The notes: generated by a model not told the origin, from the letters alone. A stretch of DNA of 64,000 bases from Mycolicibacterium litorale (GCA_002007745.1 CP019882.1:3844001-3908000), one strand, 5' to 3'; shown: positions 15,351-25,537, numbered from the stretch's first letter. Numbers and translations: made by a program.

Positions 15351-18316
15351 GCACCCACGCCGAAAAAGCGCGCACGGGCCTTCCCCGCACCATCCGGACT
15401 CTAGCCGTCCCGATCATCCTGGCGTGGGTGGCCTTCACCGCCGCAGTGAATCTGCTTGTCCCGCAGGTGGAGAAGGTCGGCATGGCCAATGCCGTGTCGA
15501 TGTCACCCCAGGATGCCCCCTCGGTGATCGCCGCCAAACGGATGGGGCAGAAGTTCGGCGAATCCAGCTCTGACAGCATTGCCATGGTGGTGCTGGTCGG
15601 TGACCAGCCCCTCGGCGAGGCCGCGCACCGCTACTACGAAGCCCTGGTGGACAAGTTCGACGCCGACAAGAAGCACGTGGAGCATGTTCACGACTTCTGG
15701 GGCGACATGATCACCGCCGCCGGCGTGCAGAGCAGCGACGGTAAAGCCGCCTACGTCCAGCTCAACCTCGCCGGCGACCAGGGCAGCACGCAGGGCAACC
15801 ATTCGGTCGACGCCGTTCGCACGATCATCGACCAGACCCCACCGCCGCCGGGCCTGCACGCCTACGTCACCGGCCCGGCACCGCTGACCACCGATTCGCT
15901 GGAGGCCAGCGATCGCGGCATGATCAAGATGACCGTGGTCACGATGATCGTCATCACGATCATGCTGGCCCTGGTCTACCGATCGGTCAGCACCGTTCTG
16001 CTGATCCTGGCGATCGTCGGGATCGAGATGGGGGCCGCGCGCGGCGCGGTGGCGGTGATCGGTCACCTCGGGATCATGGACTTCTCGACGTTCTCGGTCC
16101 CGCTGATGACGGCGCTGTCGATCGCTGCCGGGACGGACTACGCGATCTTCCTGATCGGGCGTTACCACGAGGCCAGGCAGAACGGTGAGGACCCGGAATC
16201 GGCCTACTACACCGCATTCCACGGAGTCGGACACGTCATCCTCGGTTCGGGTTTGACCATTGCGGGCGCCATGCTGACGCTGAGGCTCACCCGGCTGTCC
16301 TACTTCAGTTCGCTGGCCTACCCGTCGGCGATGGCCCTGATCATCGTCGTCGCCGCCGCCCTGACCGTCGCCCCCGCCATCCTGGTGGTGGCCAGCCGGC
16401 GCGGACTACTCGATCCCAAGCGGATGATGAAGACCCGAGGATGGCGCAAGGTCGGCACCGCGACGGTTCGCTGGCCCAAACCCATTCTGGCCGCGGCAAC
16501 CAGCGTCGTGCTGCTCGGCCTGCTGGCCATGATCGGCTACAAGACCAGTTACGACGACCGGCGTTACATCCCCGACGACGTTCCGGCCAACGTGGGTTAT
16601 GCGGCGGCCGAAAAGCATTTCAGCACAGCGCGACTCAATCCGGACATCATGACCGTCGAGTCCGACCACGACATGCGCAACCCAACCGACATGATCGTGC
16701 TGGACCGGATCGCCAAGGCGCTGTTCCGGATCAAGGGCATCGCAATGGTGCAGAGCATCACGCGTCCGCTGGGCTCCCCCATCGCACACAGCTCCATCCC
16801 CTACCAGATCAGCATGTCCTCGGTGCCGATCACCCAGAACCTGCAGTTCTTGAAGCAACGGGTGGGTGACATCAGCAAGATGAGTGACGACATGGGCGCG
16901 ATGATCTCGTCGATGACGCAGATGCAGGCGCTGATGGTGAAGTTCTCCGACGCCATGCACACCACGGTCGGGTCGGCCAACGGCATGGTCGACTCCGCGC
17001 ACCGCAGTGTCGCCGACATGAACACCATGAAGGCAACGCTGGACCAGATGCGCGACCACATCGCCGATTTCGACGACGAGGTCCGCCCGTTCCGCAACTA
17101 CTTCTACTGGGAGCCGAACTGTTTCAACATCCCGGCCTGCTGGGCTGTGCGTTCGGCCTTCGACGCCATGGACGGCGTGAACACCTTCAGCGACAACATG
17201 GCCTCGCTGCAGACCGACATGACCGCGATGGTCGACGGGATGGACAAGATGGTCAACGGCATGGGCGACATCGACGCGCTGGTGCCACAGATGGTGTCGC
17301 AGTTCGGTCCGATCATCGCGACCGCCACCGCGATGCAGGACACCCTGCAGACCGTGCACAGCAGTTTCGACGGGCTCATCGAGCAGATGCAGCAGATGAC
17401 CGACACCGCCACCGCGATGGGCGAGGCCTTCGACGCGTCCAAGAGCGACGACTACTTCTACCTGCCGCCGGAGGTCTTCGCCAATCCCGATTTCCAGAAG
17501 GGCCTGAAGCTCTTCCTGTCACCGGATGGCAAGGCGGCCCGGCTGATCATCACTCACGATGTGAATCCCGCTTCCGAGGAGGGCATCGCCGTCGTCGACG
17601 ATCAGCTCACCGCCGCGCACGAGGCCGTCAAGGGCACCGCGTTGGCGGGGGCGGACATCTACCTGACCGGCACCGCGGCCACCTATCGCGATGTCCAGTC
17701 CGGTGCCAAATACGACACGATGATCGCCGCTTTCGCCGCGCTGACCTTGATCTTCATCGTGATGCTGGTGATCACGCGGGCACTGGTGGCGTCGATGGTG
17801 ATCGTCGGGACGGTGGTGATCTCGCTGGGTGCCGCGTTCGGACTCTCGGTGTTCCTCTTCGAACGGGTGCTCGGTATCGACCTCAACTGGATCGTGCTGG
17901 CGTTCGCGGTGATCATCCTGATGGCCGTGGGCAGCGACTACAACCTGTTGCTGGTGTCGCGCTTCAAAGAGGAGATCGGGGCGGGCATCAACACCGGCAT
18001 CATCCGGTCGATGGGCAGCACCGGGACCGTGGTGACCGCGGCAGGTCTGGTGTTCGCGTTCACGATGGGCTCGATGATCTCCGGCGACCTGCTCAACGTG
18101 GGCCAGGGCGGTATGACCATCGGCATCGGGTTGTTGTTGGACACCCTGATCGTGCGTTCGCTCATGACACCATCGATCGCGGCGATCCTCGGCCCCTGGT
18201 TCTGGTGGCCGCTGCGAGTCCGCCAGCGCCCGGCCTACAGCGAGCGGATGAACGCCATCTCACCCAAGCGCGACAGCGAGGAGCCGACAGCCGGCGAGGA
18301 ATTGGCCCCGGCCTAG
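15347..18316 (+). CDS. MmpL-family RND transporter
   Basis: This 989-aa inner-membrane RND-superfamily exporter is driven by the proton gradient. The proton-relay Asp-Tyr pairs typical of MmpL proteins are present in both halves: D264-Y265 (AAGTDYAIF) and D864-Y865 (AVGSDYNLL). Two large periplasmic loops are present; the second is rich in Met and coiled-coil-like (about residues 500-700). Overall length matches MmpL4/MmpL5-type members that work with an MmpS. The substrate is unknown. Context suggests control by the CsoR/CstR-like repressor, which hints at metal, sulfur or siderophore stress. Confidence 0.93.
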   Translation: MSTHAEKARTGLPRTIRTLAVPIILAWVAFTAAVNLLVPQVEKVGMANAVSMSPQDAPSVIAAKRMGQKFGESSSDSIAMVVLVGDQPLGEAAHRYYEALVDKFDADKKHVEHVHDFWGDMITAAGVQSSDGKAAYVQLNLAGDQGSTQGNHSVDAVRTIIDQTPPPPGLHAYVTGPAPLTTDSLEASDRGMIKMTVVTMIVITIMLALVYRSVSTVLLILAIVGIEMGAARGAVAVIGHLGIMDFSTFSVPLMTALSIAAGTDYAIFLIGRYHEARQNGEDPESAYYTAFHGVGHVILGSGLTIAGAMLTLRLTRLSYFSSLAYPSAMALIIVVAAALTVAPAILVVASRRGLLDPKRMMKTRGWRKVGTATVRWPKPILAAATSVVLLGLLAMIGYKTSYDDRRYIPDDVPANVGYAAAEKHFSTARLNPDIMTVESDHDMRNPTDMIVLDRIAKALFRIKGIAMVQSITRPLGSPIAHSSIPYQISMSSVPITQNLQFLKQRVGDISKMSDDMGAMISSMTQMQALMVKFSDAMHTTVGSANGMVDSAHRSVADMNTMKATLDQMRDHIADFDDEVRPFRNYFYWEPNCFNIPACWAVRSAFDAMDGVNTFSDNMASLQTDMTAMVDGMDKMVNGMGDIDALVPQMVSQFGPIIATATAMQDTLQTVHSSFDGLIEQMQQMTDTATAMGEAFDASKSDDYFYLPPEVFANPDFQKGLKLFLSPDGKAARLIITHDVNPASEEGIAVVDDQLTAAHEAVKGTALAGADIYLTGTAATYRDVQSGAKYDTMIAAFAALTLIFIVMLVITRALVASMVIVGTVVISLGAAFGLSVFLFERVLGIDLNWIVLAFAVIILMAVGSDYNLLLVSRFKEEIGAGINTGIIRSMGSTGTVVTAAGLVFAFTMGSMISGDLLNVGQGGMTIGIGLLLDTLIVRSLMTPSIAAILGPWFWWPLRVRQRPAYSERMNAISPKRDSEEPTAGEELAPA

Positions 18317-19160
18317 CCCTGCCCGGCTTCGGCCTCGGCCAGTTCCCGCTTCCACTGGCGGAAGGTCTCCTCGGTGCGTCCGCGCCGCCAGTAGCCCGAG
18401 ATCGATGCCCACTTGGCGTCGACGCCGCGCTCCTTGCGGATGTAGGGCCGTAGATTGTGCATGACGGCCTGGGCTTCTCCGTGGATGAACGCCTGGACCT
18501 GCCCGGGCAGCCACAGCGCGGTGGTGACGGCTTCTACCAGTGGTGCGTGGTCCCCGGCACGGTTTTCGCCGACCAGGTCTGCCCGGCCGCCGCGGTAGAT
18601 CCAGGTGATGTCCACCGAATCCGGTGCGACAAGCTCGATCTCGTCCTCGGGACCGGCGACCTCGATGAAGGCCTTACCAACGGCGTTGGACGGCAACGCT
18701 TCCAGTGCCGCGCTGATGGCGGGGAGTCCGGCCTCGTCACCGGCGAGCAGATGCCAGTCGGCGGCCGGGTCCGGTGAATATGCCCCGCTGGGCCCCATCA
18801 GGTGCAGGGTGTCGCCGGCTTGCGCGGCGGCGGCCCAGGGTCCGGCGACACCGTGCTCACCGTGCACCACGAAGTCGACCGTGATCTGCCGGGCCTCGGG
18901 ATCGACGCGGCGCACGGTGTAGGTGCGCACCGTCGGCTGGTGCTCTGGGGGTAGCCCGGCGAAGCTGTCCAGCGTCAATGGCTGCGGCAGCGACGCCACG
19001 TCGATGTCATCGCGCACGAACACCAACTTGACGTAGGAATCGGCGAACTCACCGGGCCGGAACGTGTCGAACCCGGTGCCCCGAGCACCACGCGCACCAT
19101 GTGCGGTGCGAGTTGCTCAGTCTTGATGACCTGAAATGTGTGTAGTGGTCGACCCGCCAC
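18313..19160 (-). pseudogene. viuB: ViuB-like siderophore-interacting protein, frameshifted
   Basis: This encodes an FAD-dependent siderophore-interacting reductase of the SIP/ViuB family, thought to release iron from siderophores. The N-terminus (MAGRPLHTFQVIKTEQLAPH) and the remainder (YVKLVFVRDDI... through the SIP C-terminal SGYWRRGRTEE) are in different frames. Adding one C to the CCCC run at 19079-19082 restores VVLGGTGFDTF and a normal protein of about 282 aa. The start is a GTG with GGAGG 5 nt upstream. The position matches Rv2895c. The break is more likely a sequencing error than a real pseudogene, since the rest is well conserved and three other genes show the same defect. Confidence 0.82.
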
Positions 19161-19233
19161 ATCGCCTCCCGACGAGAATCGTTAGCCAACCTTTTCGACT
19201 ATACGGTCCAACCGCGTACGGGGGTGGGCTACC

Positions 19234-19881
19234 TCATTCGACGAGGCGGCGCCGCATGGCCTCGGCCACCGCGGCTGCCCGGTCCGAGACCCCGAGTTTC
19301 TCGTAGAGGTGCTGCACGTGGGTGCGCACCGTGGTGGGCGCCAGGTGCAGGCGTTTGGCGATGTCGGGTACCGAGAGGCCTTGGGCGATGAATGTGATCA
19401 CTTCGGCTTCGCGCGGGGACAGCAGCGTGGCGTCGCCGCGGGAACGCTGCCGGACCTCGTTGGCCAGTCCACTGGCCACCTGAGTGGGCACATAGCCCCC
19501 GCCGTTGGCGCAGCTGACGACGGCGGCGACGATCTCGTCGCGGTCGGATTCCTTGGTCAGGTACCCGGCTGCCCCGGCTGCCAATGCTTCGTAGACGGTC
19601 GCCGGATCCTCGGTTGCGCTGAGCAGCAGCACCCGGGTGGGCAGACCGTCGCGGGTCACGGCCGCCACCACGGCCAGGCCGTCGAGTTCGGGCATCCGAT
19701 AGTCGAGCAGGGCAACTGCGGGCTGATGCTCGTTGATCGCCGCCAGCGCGGCACGGCCGTCACCGACCTCGGCGACGACCCGGACCCGGCCGGACTCTTT
19801 CATCGCACGCACGACACCCTCCCGATACATCGGGTGGTCGTCACCGACGACGACGGTGACCGGTTCCGACTCTCGCGCCAT
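19234..19881 (-). CDS. NarL/LuxR-family response regulator
   Basis: This 215-aa two-component regulator has a receiver domain with phospho-acceptor Asp60 (ALLDYRMPELDG) and acidic residues at 14-15. A C-terminal LuxR-type helix-turn-helix follows (LSPREAEVITFIAQGLSVPDIA). It is divergent from a NarL-type sensor kinase 141 bp away, its evident partner. Targets and signal are unknown; the promoter region between the two genes is the first place to expect autoregulation. Confidence 0.93.
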   Translation of the reverse strand: MARESEPVTVVVGDDHPMYREGVVRAMKESGRVRVVAEVGDGRAALAAINEHQPAVALLDYRMPELDGLAVVAAVTRDGLPTRVLLLSATEDPATVYEALAAGAAGYLTKESDRDEIVAAVVSCANGGGYVPTQVASGLANEVRQRSRGDATLLSPREAEVITFIAQGLSVPDIAKRLHLAPTTVRTHVQHLYEKLGVSDRAAAVAEAMRRRLVE

Positions 19882-20022
19882 CGTGCCCTCTCGAACCGCC
19901 TAGATCGGCCGACATCGTCTCACGTCACTGCGGCCGGTGCGGTCATTTGCGCATGTCCCTGGCCGGCGCAGCGTATAAAACGGAGTCGACCCGCCCGCCC
20001 GACGTCTGAAAGGGTGCCCGCC

Positions 20023-21216
20023 GTGGAAGCCCCTGACCTCGACCAGATTCGCCGCGCACGCGAATTGAGCGCGCTGCGGATCGTGGCGCTGGCCCGCCTC
20101 GGCGTGGCGGCGGTGATGATCACCGCGACACAAATCGGCCTGAAGCCGAAGTGGCCGCAATTCAGCTGGGTGCCCTACGTCTACGGGGCAGTCGCCGTCG
20201 CCGCCGTCGTGCTGTTGTTCAGCGCCAGGGCGCGGCGTCTGGTGGCGTCGCGGATGCAGCTGGTGCTGGTGATCGTCGACGTGGCGGCGATCTTCACCTA
20301 CAAGATCATCTCCGTTGACGGCGCCTATGTCCCATTGCTGGTGCTGATGCTGCTGCCCATCATGGTGGTGCTCGACGTCTCGTGGCCACGGGCCACGGTG
20401 GCGTTGGCGGTGATCGCGGGCACGTTCGCCGTCGAAATCTACACCGACCCGGTCATGCGGGAGCAGATCGGCTTTGCCCCAATGACATTGACGACGGTGA
20501 TCTTCGTCTTCCTGTGCTGCACGGTGTGGTTGGCGGTGTACGCCCAGGGCCGTCAGCTCGACGAGATCGCACGGCTCAGCGCGTCGCGACAGGCATTGCT
20601 CGTCGACATCATGACGGCCTCCGACGAGCAGCAGCGCGTCATTTCCGAGTTCCTCCACGACGGCCCGCTGCAGTCGGTGCTGATGGCCCGCCAGGACATC
20701 CTGTCGGTACTCAAACGCCATCCGGACGAGGCGCTCGAGCGTGCGCTGACCGGACTGCGTGACGCCACCGACCAGATGCGGCAGGCCACCTTCGAACTGC
20801 ATCCGGCGGTGCTGGCCGGAGCCGGGCTCGCCCGTGCTGTCACCCAACTGGCCGACGCGAACTCCGAGCGGTCTGGCATCGACATCGCCACCGACATCGA
20901 CTACCCGCTGTCCGACCGGGCCGACCCGATTGTGTTCGCGGTGACCCGGGAGTTGTTGTCCAACGTCGTGCGGCACTCCCGGGCCACCCGGGCCACGGTC
21001 ACGCTGCGGACGCAGGACGGCGTCTGCCGCCTCGACGTCGTCGATGACGGCATCGGGATCTCCCCGGACGCGGCGGCCGACCGGCTGCGCCACGGCCACA
21101 TCGGCCTGGCCTCGCAGCGCGCCCGAATCGAGGCCGCCGGCGGCACGCTGCGAATCCTTGAGGTGACCAACGGTACCCACGTGGCCGTCACCGTCCCGCT
21201 ATCCCGGGCGGCATAG
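20023..21216 (+). CDS. Membrane sensor histidine kinase (NarL-type partner)
   Basis: This kinase is about 397 aa. The N-terminal 170 residues contain five or six hydrophobic helices with no recognisable sensor domain. The HisKA_3 dimerisation motif EFLHDGPLQ carries the phospho-acceptor His212. An HATPase domain follows, with RELLSNVVRHS, VVDDGIGI and GHIGLASQRARIEAAGG. The GTG start follows AAAGGG by 8 nt; an earlier GTG (20014) is possible, and the much longer upstream frame is antisense to the response regulator. Its 3' end overlaps convergent dprA by 18 bp. Confidence 0.9.
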   Translation: MEAPDLDQIRRARELSALRIVALARLGVAAVMITATQIGLKPKWPQFSWVPYVYGAVAVAAVVLLFSARARRLVASRMQLVLVIVDVAAIFTYKIISVDGAYVPLLVLMLLPIMVVLDVSWPRATVALAVIAGTFAVEIYTDPVMREQIGFAPMTLTTVIFVFLCCTVWLAVYAQGRQLDEIARLSASRQALLVDIMTASDEQQRVISEFLHDGPLQSVLMARQDILSVLKRHPDEALERALTGLRDATDQMRQATFELHPAVLAGAGLARAVTQLADANSERSGIDIATDIDYPLSDRADPIVFAVTRELLSNVVRHSRATRATVTLRTQDGVCRLDVVDDGIGISPDAAADRLRHGHIGLASQRARIEAAGGTLRILEVTNGTHVAVTVPLSRAA

Positions 21217-22329
21217 CCGCCAGCACCCGTCCTGGCTGCGCACCAGGCCGGCGATCTCCAGCATGGCCAGGGGGCCGAGCACCGCGGTCGGCGGCAGCCC
21301 CGAAGCCACCGCAATCTCGTCGGCGCTGGCCGCCCGGCGGGCCGGGAGTGCCTCGTAGACCTGTCGCTCAGCATCGGACAACCCATCCAGCGGTCCGACC
21401 GGGTGCGATTCTTCGACGGCCAGTTCCCCTGCCCGGCCAACTAATTCGACGATGTCCTCGGCGCGGGTCACCACCTCGGCGCCACCGCGCAACAGGGTGT
21501 GACAGCCGGCGGATGCCGCCGAGGTCACCGGGCCGGGGACCGCACCGACCAGCCGGCCCAACGCGCGGGCCCACGCGGCGGTACTGGCGGCTCCACTGCG
21601 CACCCCTGCCTCCACCACGATGGTGGCCGCCGCCAGGGCGGCCACCAGCCGGTTGCGGGTCAGGAAACGATGCCGGGCCGGCCGAACGCCGGGCGGGTAC
21701 TCGCTGAGCAACAGACCTGTGGCGCTGATGCGGTGCAGTAGTGCCGAATGCCCTGCCGGATAGAGGATGTCGATACCACCGGCGAGGACGGCCACCGTCG
21801 TGCCCTCGGTGGACATGGCCGCACGGTGTGCCACCCCGTCGATGCCGTATGCGCCACCGGAGACCACGGCGACATCCCGTTCGGCCAGCCCGGCCGCCAG
21901 ATCGGCGGCCACATGCTCGCCGTATCCTGAGGCGGCCCGCGTCCCGACCAGGGCGGCGGCTCGATCGGCGATCTCGTCGAGCCGGGCGGGGCCGATCGCC
22001 CACAACGCCAGCGGCGGGCGGCCCTGCGGCTTGTCCCGCAGCGCCGATCCGCCGAAGGCCACGAACGCCAATGCCGGCCATTCGTCGTCGTCGGGTGTGA
22101 TCAGCCGGCCACCGCGTCGGTGCAACACGTCCAGATCCGCTGCTGCGGCGTCGATGTCGCGACGCGCCGCTGTGCGCTGAGCCAGTGCCAGGCTCACCTC
22201 GCCGCGGGCGACACGGCGGGCGGCCTCGAGGGGTCCGACTTCACCGACCAACGCGGCGATCTCCTCGCATGGCGGTTCGGCGACCCTGGACAGGTACGCC
22301 CAAGCCAGCCGGCCGGCATCGTGGCTCAC
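21199..22329 (-). CDS. dprA: DNA-processing protein DprA
   Basis: This 376-aa DprA/Smf protein binds incoming single-stranded DNA and loads RecA in transforming bacteria; in mycobacteria its role is unproven. The Rossmann-like core is seen in VGTRAASGYGEHVA, VSGGAYGIDGVAHRAAM and AVLAGGIDILYPAGH. There is an N-terminal helical region and a C-terminal winged-helix segment (SADEIAVASGLPPTAVLGPL). The start overlaps the comM-like gene by 4 bp, in the order comM-dprA as at Rv2897c-Rv2896c. Confidence 0.94.
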   Translation of the reverse strand: MSHDAGRLAWAYLSRVAEPPCEEIAALVGEVGPLEAARRVARGEVSLALAQRTAARRDIDAAAADLDVLHRRGGRLITPDDDEWPALAFVAFGGSALRDKPQGRPPLALWAIGPARLDEIADRAAALVGTRAASGYGEHVAADLAAGLAERDVAVVSGGAYGIDGVAHRAAMSTEGTTVAVLAGGIDILYPAGHSALLHRISATGLLLSEYPPGVRPARHRFLTRNRLVAALAAATIVVEAGVRSGAASTAAWARALGRLVGAVPGPVTSAASAGCHTLLRGGAEVVTRAEDIVELVGRAGELAVEESHPVGPLDGLSDAERQVYEALPARRAASADEIAVASGLPPTAVLGPLAMLEIAGLVRSQDGCWRLCRPG

Positions 22330-23837
22330 GGTGTTGCCTCACCACGTCGGAAGCTCAACGCCACCGCCACATCGTCGACATTCGGCAGCGTACGGCCGCC
22401 CAGATCGGCGAGCGTCCACGCGACACGCAAGGACCGGTCGACACCGCGGATACTGAGCGCACCGCGTTCCAATGCGGTCTTCAGTGGGGCCATCGCCGTG
22501 CTGTCGAGCCGGAACTTCCGGCGCAGCAGCGAGCCGCTCACCTCGGCGTTGGTGGTGCAGCCGTACTGTCGCCAGCGCTCGGCAGCGGCCGCCCGGGCAG
22601 CGGCGACGCGTGCACACACCGCCGCGGTGCTCTCCGCCGCCTCCGGAGTGAACGCCCCAGCTCGCACCATGTGCATCTGCACCCGCAGGTCGACGCGATC
22701 CAGCAGCGGACCTGACAGCTTTCCGAGATAGCGGCGCTTCTCCAGGGGCGTGCACACACAGTCTTTCGGATCGGTCTGTGCGCAGGCACACGGGTTCGCG
22801 GCCAACACTAGTTGGAACCGGGCCGGGTAGCGCGCCACGCCGTCGCGACGGGCCAGTCGAATCTCGCCGTCCTCCAAGGGTGTTCTCAGGGATTCCAGTA
22901 CGCTGACCCGGATCTCGGCGCATTCGTCGAGGAAGAGCACACCCCGGTGCGCCCGACTGACCGCACCGGGACGGGCCATTCCCGATCCACCGCCGACCAG
23001 CGCGGCCACGCTCGAGGAGTGGTGCGGTGCGATGAACGGTGGTCGGGTGATCAACGGGGTGGTCTCCGACAGCAGCCCGACCACCGAATGAATGGCCGTC
23101 ACCTCCAGTGCCTCGCTTTCGTTCAGAGCGGGCAACAGTCCCGGAAGCCGTTGGGCCAACATGGTTTTTCCCACTCCTGGCGGGCCGGTCAACATCAGGT
23201 GATGCGCCCCCGCGGCCGCGACCTCGACCGCGAACCGGGCATGTGTCTGCCCGACCACATCGGCGAGATCGGCCACCGACTCCCCCGCCGGCGGGGGCGG
23301 ATCGACGCGCGCCTCCAGTGTCGCCGAACCTGTGAGCCAGCCCAGCAGCTGACGCAGCGTGCGGACTCCGAGCACCTCGATCCCCTCGACCAGACTCGCC
23401 TCGGCAAGGTTGGCCACCGGCACCACCACGGTGGGCCAGCCTTGAGCCTTCGCCGCCAGCACCGCGGGCAGCACGCCGCGCACCGGGCGGATCCGGCCGT
23501 CGAGCGCCAATTCACCCAGTAGCACCGCCTTCTCCAGGCGGTGCCACGGCGACTTGCGGCCCGCGGAGAGGATGGCCGCGGCGATGGCGATGTCGTAGAG
23601 CGACCCGGTCTTGGGCAGAGTGGCCGGGGACAGTGCCAGCGTCAACCGCGACATGGGCCAGGTGTTGCCGCAGTTGGTGATTGCCGCCCGCACCCGGTCA
23701 CGGGACTCCTGCAGCGCGGCATCGGGCAGCCCGACCAGGTGCACGCCGGGTAGCCCGGAGGTGATGTCGGCCTCGATCTCGACGATCTCACCGTCCAGAC
23801 CGCGCACCGCCACCGAATAGGCCCGGCCCAGCGCCAT
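22326..23837 (-). CDS. comM: YifB/ComM-family Mg-chelatase-like AAA+ ATPase
   Basis: The protein is 503 aa. It has an N-terminal Lon-like ChlI domain (MALGRAYSVAVRGLDGE...), a central AAA+ module with Walker A GPPGVGKTMLAQ and Walker B FLDECAE, and a C-terminal Mg-chelatase subdomain with a Cys-rich insertion (CACAQTDPKDCVC). ComM is a branch-migration helicase that helps integrate foreign DNA. It forms a tight group with dprA downstream and yraN upstream (1-bp overlap). Confidence 0.94.
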   Translation of the reverse strand: MALGRAYSVAVRGLDGEIVEIEADITSGLPGVHLVGLPDAALQESRDRVRAAITNCGNTWPMSRLTLALSPATLPKTGSLYDIAIAAAILSAGRKSPWHRLEKAVLLGELALDGRIRPVRGVLPAVLAAKAQGWPTVVVPVANLAEASLVEGIEVLGVRTLRQLLGWLTGSATLEARVDPPPPAGESVADLADVVGQTHARFAVEVAAAGAHHLMLTGPPGVGKTMLAQRLPGLLPALNESEALEVTAIHSVVGLLSETTPLITRPPFIAPHHSSSVAALVGGGSGMARPGAVSRAHRGVLFLDECAEIRVSVLESLRTPLEDGEIRLARRDGVARYPARFQLVLAANPCACAQTDPKDCVCTPLEKRRYLGKLSGPLLDRVDLRVQMHMVRAGAFTPEAAESTAAVCARVAAARAAAAERWRQYGCTTNAEVSGSLLRRKFRLDSTAMAPLKTALERGALSIRGVDRSLRVAWTLADLGGRTLPNVDDVAVALSFRRGEATP

Positions 23838-24201
23838 CAGCCGACCCCCCGCAGGTGCGTGATCTCCGGTGTCCGCCGCCGGCCGATCCGCACTCCGATG
23901 ACGTCAATGCGGACCGTCGCCCATCCGTCGTCCTGGGCGGCGAGCCATAGCGCGGCGAGCCGCCTGATCCGCCGAACCTTGACCGGCGTCACGGCTTGTT
24001 CCAGGCCGCCGAACCCATCACCGGTGCGGGTCTTGACCTCCACGAAGACCACGCTGCGGTCGCCGTCAGCGGCGATCACGTCGAGTTCGCCGTAGCGGCA
24101 GCGCCAGTTACGAGCCACGATCCGCAGCCCCTGCGCGCGCAGATGCTCCACCGCCAGCTCTTCCCCAGCGCGCCCAACTGGTTGCGTGTCAACGTCGTCA
24201 T
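23837..24201 (-). pseudogene. YraN-family UPF0102 nuclease-like protein, frameshifted
   Basis: This is a small PD-(D/E)xK-fold protein of the YraN/UPF0102 family, of unknown function, often beside dprA and comM. The N-terminus MTTLTRNQLGALG (ATG with GAGG about 9 nt upstream) and the body GEELAVEHLRAQGLRIVARN...RYGELDVIA...VVFVEVKTRTG are in different frames. Adding one C to the CCCC run at 24163-24166 joins them into a normal protein of about 121 aa. The uninterrupted frame starting near 24298 gives an unrelated N-terminal extension and should not be used. Homopolymer sequencing error is likely. Confidence 0.82.
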
Positions 24202-24361
24202 GGCAGCAGCCTCGACGCCGGGACCGACAGCCGCCGACGCGCCGAGCCGGTTGGGTCGGGGACACGCCGGGGGTGTCCACACACCCGCGCTCATCCACAG
24301 CCAGCGTCAGGTCACCGCGCTCACCGCTGCGGACTAGCTCACAGCGGGGGCATGGGTGGAT

Positions 24362-25537
24362 TCACGCACCCGCGGCCACCAGCTGGCCCGCCGCCCTGCT
24401 CGGGTCCACCGGAGACGACGGCACCAGAAGTTCGCCCCGGACACTGCCGTGCGCCGTTCGCGCCGCCACCAGACACCAGGCGCCCAGCAGTCCGAGGTAA
24501 CCGACGGCGGCTGCGATGCGCAACACCGGAAGACCGGTGTGCAGGGCCAACTGGGTGGTCCCGGTCACGAAGGTGCCGACCGGGAACGTGAAGCTCCACC
24601 AGGTGAGCGCAAACGGCATGCCGCGCAGCACGGTCCGGACCGTCAAGGCGGCGGCCAGGCCGATCCACAACACGGCGAACCCCCACACGGGAACACCGAA
24701 CAGGACCGCGAAAACCTGCATGCCCCTGGCGATCTCCGGGTCGGCGGCCAGCGCCGCATTGCTTCCGAGCAGACCTGCGGCGGTGATCGACTGGCCAAGC
24801 GGACCCAGCACGATCCACAAGGTGGCTACTCGGACGGTACCCGATGTGCCGTAGTGGACCAGTCGACTCCAGATCATCGTGATGATGATCAGCGCGGCCA
24901 GCATCGACATCCCGAACATCGCGAAACACCCATACAGCATCGTGCTTCTCGCCGTGCCGGGCGCCATGTGCGGGATGAGCAGAGCTCCCGTCGCGGCAGA
25001 GACCATCGGTGGCACCACGGGCATCAACCAACCGCCGAAGGCGGCGTCCGGGCCGACGTCATGCAGGGTGAACATCAGAAACGGAATCGTGGTGGCGGTG
25101 AACAACCCACCCGCCGTCCCCAGCGTCCACAACACCCAGTCGAGCCGGAGCGCGTAATGCTGCCCGATGAGGTCGCCGCCGACCAGCAGTGCCCCGGCCC
25201 CGACAGTGAGGAACGCCATCGGCGCCGCACCGTAGAAATGTGCCATCTGCGGGTTGTGGGCATGGCTGCGCGCGACCGTGGGATGACGCAACCAATGGGC
25301 TCCCACGGTGATGACCAACACCACGAGGAGCACCGCGGCCAACACCCACACCCCCTGCGCGAAACCGCGCAGGCCCGGCCATTGCACGGGCAAGCTCGCC
25401 GCCGCAGTGGCAACGATGCCCGTTCCCATCACCGAGGCGAACCAGTTCGGCCCCATCCGGCCGATCAGGCGCCACGCCGCGGACAGTGTTGTGGACTGGC
25501 AAGTTTGCGGCACAGTGGCCGGCCGATGTGCTCCCAT
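24362..25537 (-). CDS. TDT-family transporter (TehA/SLAC1-like)
   Basis: This 391-aa integral membrane protein has about ten hydrophobic helices and the family signature GPNWFASVMGTGIVATAAA. The tellurite-resistance/dicarboxylate transporter family includes TehA anion channels, malate exporters and sulfite exporters. The substrate cannot be told from sequence. Of three close candidate starts (TTG, GTG, ATG), the ATG is chosen as most typical. It is not part of the dprA group by spacing. In M. tuberculosis the fdhD-fdhF genes occupy this place. Confidence 0.88.
   Translation of the reverse strand: MGAHRPATVPQTCQSTTLSAAWRLIGRMGPNWFASVMGTGIVATAAASLPVQWPGLRGFAQGVWVLAAVLLVVLVITVGAHWLRHPTVARSHAHNPQMAHFYGAAPMAFLTVGAGALLVGGDLIGQHYALRLDWVLWTLGTAGGLFTATTIPFLMFTLHDVGPDAAFGGWLMPVVPPMVSAATGALLIPHMAPGTARSTMLYGCFAMFGMSMLAALIIITMIWSRLVHYGTSGTVRVATLWIVLGPLGQSITAAGLLGSNAALAADPEIARGMQVFAVLFGVPVWGFAVLWIGLAAALTVRTVLRGMPFALTWWSFTFPVGTFVTGTTQLALHTGLPVLRIAAAVGYLGLLGAWCLVAARTAHGSVRGELLVPSSPVDPSRAAGQLVAAGA

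Noticed and set aside
19079..19082. Programmed frameshift in viuB (and the three other broken genes)
   Set aside because: The sites lack a slippery heptamer and all four share a CCCC run short by one base; sequencing error explains them better.
19176..19196. Iron-box-like half site upstream of viuB
   Set aside because: Only one arm (GGCTAAC on the minus strand) fits the IdeR consensus, about 11 of 19 positions; too weak to list as a site.
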